DNA of 64,000 bases from MED-G105 sp038522945 (lineage in GTDB: Bacteria > Pseudomonadota > Alphaproteobacteria > Caulobacterales > Parvularculaceae). A program made the translations under genes and the position numbers. The notes under the pieces are model-generated. The model was not told the origin of the DNA, searched no databases, and was given only the letters and a program-made list of their open reading frames with translations. The stretch covers positions 186,001-250,000 of the forward strand of contig JBCBJV010000001.1 in the NCBI GenBank assembly GCA_038522945.1, given 5' to 3'. This document shows positions 60,943-64,000 of the stretch, piece after piece. Within the stretch, counting starts at the first letter, position 1. Each line of letters opens with the position of its first letter.

Positions 60943-61113
60943 CTCACAGCTCTCAACTCTGGCAAATCAAGCAATGCAGCTTGGAGGGTACCGATCACCT
61001 CAAAGGATAAACTGACGCGTGAAAAAAATTGAACCGGTATCTCTTCGCGAACGAGGGACGATGCGCTAAGCCTTGGCTAAATATTTTCCACGGTCACATT
61101 GGGGGAGCAAATC

Positions 61114-62733
61114 ATGGGCAAGAAATGGGTCACCGTCGCAAAGTGGAACGAGCTTGAAGATCGCACGCCGACTTATGCGCTGGTCGCTGGCGTCGATCTG
61201 GTCGTCATCCGGTTCGACCAGTCTGTCTCGGTCCTTTATGGACGTTGCCTACATCGCGGCGCGCTTCTTTCTGATGGCCGTGTCGAAGGTGACAATTTGA
61301 TCTGTGGTCTGCATAATTGGGACTACCGGGTCGATACCGGCGTCAGTGAATACAATAATGCTGAGGCGCTGGAGAAATTTGAGTCCCAGGTCAAAGGCGG
61401 AAAGGTCCAGGTTAACGCAGACGAAGTTGAGGCTTGGGCGGAAGAACACCCTCAGCCATTCGATCGGGAGGCCTATCTTGGTCTTTACGCCGATACGCAT
61501 CCCGAACAGGAAGAGCCATTTGTCGGTCTGATCCAAGGCTATGCCCGCGATGGCCTTACCAAAACCGGCCACCACGGCGTTGTCGGCGCCATGGGCGTTC
61601 CGCGTCAGGACCTTCCGACATGGGACGATATTCAACTCCTGACGGCGCAACTCCACAAGGTTCCCCTGCTGGACGATGAACCGGTGGAAACGTCGGTTAC
61701 CATTGGCCGCGGGGCGCAAAAACCTTTGCAGCTTGAGATCCCTCTCTTCGTCTCGGACATGAGTTTCGGCGCCCTCTCCCGGGAAGCCAAGCTTGCTCTG
61801 GCCAAGGGTGCGGAGATGTCGGGAACAGGGATCTGCTCCGGCGAAGGCGGCTCATTAGACGATGAGCGACACTCCAATTCGCGCTATTTCTATGAACTGG
61901 CCTCTGCCCGGTTCGGGTTCTCCTGGGATAAGGTCGGCGAAAGTGCTGCATTCCACTTCAAAGGGGGTCAGGGCGCCAAGACCGGCACAGGCGGGCATCT
62001 GCCTGGGGCAAAAGTGGTTGGCGAGATTGCTGAAGTGCGCGGACTGCGGCCCGGTCAGGACGCAATCTCACCCTCGCGCTTTCCCGAATGGACGTCGGTT
62101 GCCGACTTTCGAGATTTTGCCCAAGAAGTTCGTGCCCAGACGGGCGGCATCCCCGTTGGCTTCAAACTTTCGGCTCAGCATATTGAGCGAGACATTGACG
62201 CGGCCCTCGAAGCCGGTGCGGACTATATTATTCTCGATGGTCGCGGCGGCGGGACCGGTGCGGCGCCCCTGATTTTCCGTGATAACATCTCTGTACCGAC
62301 CATCCCAGCGCTTGCGCGCGCGCGTCGTCATCTCGACAGCGCCGGCGCAACGAATGTCTCGCTGATCATCACCGGCGGCTTGCGCAAGCCGGCTGACTTT
62401 GTGAAGGCGTTGGCGCTTGGCGCTGATGCAATCGCGGTTTCCAATGCCGCCATGCAAGCGATCGGATGTCTTGGCATGCGGGCGTGCAACACCAATAACT
62501 GCCCTGTCGGGATCGCCACGATGAAGGATGACTTGCGGGCACGGCTCGAGATCGACAAATCCGCCCTACAGCTGAAACGCTTTTTTGAAGCGTCGACTGA
62601 ACTCATGCAGGTCATGGCGCGGGCGTGCGGTCACCGCTCCCTGAGTGATTTCAATATCGACGATTTGACGACCGCTGACTGGGATATGGCAAGGCTCACT
62701 GGTGTTGCCTATGGCGGGGTCATGCAGCCCTGA
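61114..62733 (+). CDS. Rieske domain fused to FMN-binding glutamate-synthase-like protein
   Basis: ATG at 61114 lies seven bases behind GGGGGAG. Residues about 1-100 form a Rieske [2Fe-2S] domain with Cys45-X-His47 and Cys64-X2-His67 (GRCLHRGALLSDG; LICGLHNWDY). From about residue 130 the protein is the central/FMN domain of glutamate synthase (LFVSDMSFGALSREAKLALA; YIILDGRGGGTGAAP; ITGGLRKPADFVKALALGADAI) with cluster cysteines in CLGMRACNTNNCPVGIAT. It lacks the glutaminase domain, so it is not a normal GltB. The electron partner and the reaction are unknown. Confidence 0.85.
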   Translation: MGKKWVTVAKWNELEDRTPTYALVAGVDLVVIRFDQSVSVLYGRCLHRGALLSDGRVEGDNLICGLHNWDYRVDTGVSEYNNAEALEKFESQVKGGKVQVNADEVEAWAEEHPQPFDREAYLGLYADTHPEQEEPFVGLIQGYARDGLTKTGHHGVVGAMGVPRQDLPTWDDIQLLTAQLHKVPLLDDEPVETSVTIGRGAQKPLQLEIPLFVSDMSFGALSREAKLALAKGAEMSGTGICSGEGGSLDDERHSNSRYFYELASARFGFSWDKVGESAAFHFKGGQGAKTGTGGHLPGAKVVGEIAEVRGLRPGQDAISPSRFPEWTSVADFRDFAQEVRAQTGGIPVGFKLSAQHIERDIDAALEAGADYIILDGRGGGTGAAPLIFRDNISVPTIPALARARRHLDSAGATNVSLIITGGLRKPADFVKALALGADAIAVSNAAMQAIGCLGMRACNTNNCPVGIATMKDDLRARLEIDKSALQLKRFFEASTELMQVMARACGHRSLSDFNIDDLTTADWDMARLTGVAYGGVMQP

Positions 62734-62752
62734 CACCAGCCAAGAGAACGTC

Positions 62753-62778
62753 AATTGGAAACGTTAATTGGAAACGTT
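62753..62778. repeat. 13-bp tandem duplication at the DUF418 stop codon
   Basis: AATTGGAAACGTT occurs twice head to tail (62753-62765 and 62766-62778). The distal copy carries the DUF418 stop codon on the minus strand, and the other lies just after it. It looks like a slippage duplication of no clear function. Confidence 0.7.
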
Positions 62779-64000
62779 ACTGGCACTGGCGCGGCGCAGC
62801 GTAAAGATCTTGCCATAGGTTATCGACCGCCAGAGCCATTCCATGGGGCCGAACTGAAACCGAGCCATCCAGACATTCGATAAGAACACCTGACCGGCAT
62901 AAATCAGGAGCGCGGTCGACAGGAATCCGACCGGCCCCATTGACCCTGCTAAGTCGAACCCGATACCGTAAAAAAGAGCGATCCCGATCAAGGTCTGACC
63001 GAGATAGTTGGTCAGCGCCATGCGCCCTGGCGCCGAAAACCATCTTAGCATTGCTGGTTTATACTGCCAGGCAAGCACAAACAGGGCGCCGTAGGCAAAC
63101 CCTAAGGGAAACACCGAGAAGATATAGACAGTCGTCTTCACCAGACCATCCCAACTCGCCGGCCCTGCAAAGGCAGTAACCACGCCGAGCTTGGCATAGA
63201 GCAGGCTCAACGGCAGGCCCATCAGCAAGCCCCCCGCCGCGACTTTCTTCAGGAAACCTGTGTTAGCCAGAAGATTGCGTTGCACGATCTGTCGCCCGAC
63301 CCAAATTCCCATCAGCATAATGAACAATAGTTTCGGCAGCCTCCAGGACTCAAGGAGATAGCCCACCCGGATCAGTGCCCCACCATTATTGAAGGCGAAG
63401 AATGTTGACCACCGGTCGGACTGAACAAGCTGGAGAATATCTCCCTGAAAACCCGCGATGTGTTGGGCGAGAAATCCACCCCCCAAAGCGTAAAACCCCA
63501 TATCCATGGCAATGCCCGCCTGCATCGCCAGCAAGTACCCCACTGGCACTGACAGGAACGAAATGCATGCGGCAACAAGCACGGTACGGTCTGACCACTT
63601 GTGGGTCAGGAGCAAGGCAAACCCCAAAATCGCGTAGGGCGTCAGGATATCGCCCACCCAAAACATCACGAGATGAATGAAACCAATGGCAAGGAGAACC
63701 GTCAGCCGTCGGACATAAATCCAGACGCCCCTCGGTCCTGATGCTGTGAGACGTGAAATTTGAAGTGAGAATCCGATGCCGAACAAAAGTGAGAACAGTG
63801 TGTAGAATTTGCCATCGATGATGGCGATGTGGATTGCCTCATAAGCCCCCACCAAGCCCCCGCCTATTTCTGCGCGCTGATCAGGGGACATAAACTCCCA
63901 ACCAGAAAACAATCGGATGTTTGCCAGAAAAATGCCGAGCAATGCAAATCCTCGCACCGCATCGAGGACGTCGTAACGCCGGGCTTTTTCAACAGGCGCG
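62764..64000 (-). CDS. DUF418 family membrane protein (5' end outside the window)
   Basis: The frame runs off the right edge: upstream of the GTG at 63957 it continues (APVEKARRYDVLDAVRGFALLGIF), so the visible part is about 411 residues and the start is unseen. The ALLGIFLANI motif, about ten membrane helices and the C-terminal LTNYLGQTLIGIALFYG...FGPMEWLWRSITYGK are diagnostic of DUF418 (YeiB-like) proteins. Their function is not established. It is convergent with the Rieske/GltS-like gene. Confidence 0.88.
   Translation of the reverse strand, partial: APVEKARRYDVLDAVRGFALLGIFLANIRLFSGWEFMSPDQRAEIGGGLVGAYEAIHIAIIDGKFYTLFSLLFGIGFSLQISRLTASGPRGVWIYVRRLTVLLAIGFIHLVMFWVGDILTPYAILGFALLLTHKWSDRTVLVAACISFLSVPVGYLLAMQAGIAMDMGFYALGGGFLAQHIAGFQGDILQLVQSDRWSTFFAFNNGGALIRVGYLLESWRLPKLLFIMLMGIWVGRQIVQRNLLANTGFLKKVAAGGLLMGLPLSLLYAKLGVVTAFAGPASWDGLVKTTVYIFSVFPLGFAYGALFVLAWQYKPAMLRWFSAPGRMALTNYLGQTLIGIALFYGIGFDLAGSMGPVGFLSTALLIYAGQVFLSNVWMARFQFGPMEWLWRSITYGKIFTLRRASASNVSN

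Noticed and set aside
1..64000. CRISPR array, insertion sequence or integron in the window
   Set aside because: No regularly spaced repeats, transposase or integrase genes were seen.

Overview
The window looks like part of an alphaproteobacterial chromosome, most like Caulobacterales, Maricaulales or Parvularculales. The clues are System I cytochrome c maturation genes, LpxI rather than LpxH, the skp-bamA-rseP-dxr-cdsA-uppS-frr-pyrH-tsf-rpsB run next to dnaE, a GTTC-N7-GTTC LexA box, and the plsY-dprA-topA group. No prophage, IS element or CRISPR array is visible. Both window edges cut genes: rpoB on the left and a DUF418 protein on the right.

1-10270: the transcription/translation cluster, read on the minus strand as secE-nusG // rplK-rplA // rplJ-rplL-rpoB. 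It is opened in two places. Between nusG and rplK lie about 1.4 kb without genes, holding two tandem, similarly built small RNA candidates whose hairpin loops all read UCUCUCCCCC-like. Between rplA and rplJ lies an 879-residue protein combining a trypsin-like protease, a DNA/RNA non-specific (NUC1-type) endonuclease and a C-terminal helix-hairpin-helix domain. It is preceded by a strong terminator, has its own leader, and has a ribosome-binding site complementary to the sRNA loops. These two insertions are the most unusual part of the window. A tRNA-Trp follows on the plus strand.

10305-18325: a DUF2807-type secreted protein and a complete cytochrome c maturation set split into divergent operons, ccmFGHI (minus) and ccmDABCE (plus). 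As given, ccmF carries a frameshift.

18343-35000: lipid A and envelope biogenesis (lpxB, lpxI, lpxA, fabZ, lpxD, skp, bamA, rseP), isoprenoid and phospholipid precursors (dxr, cdsA, uppS), ribosome recycling, UMP kinase, EF-Ts and S2, all on the minus strand.

35315-48900: dnaE, preceded by a 34-residue one-helix membrane peptide under a LexA box (SidA-like in position and build), a membrane-anchored GH24 lysozyme, the aguA-aguB putrescine pair, a periplasmic thioredoxin-like protein, a lipoprotein/DUF2975/XRE-regulator group behind a 39-bp palindrome overlapping a promoter, malate synthase G, a Sel1-like protein, a GT39-type glycosyltransferase and a small lipoprotein.

48953-64000: gatCAB with an alpha/beta hydrolase between gatA and gatB, then ruvX, a small membrane protein, pyrB, plsY, dprA and topA on the plus strand (no pyrC between pyrB and plsY), a lipoprotein, a Rieske-fused FMN glutamate-synthase-like protein and the truncated DUF418 protein.
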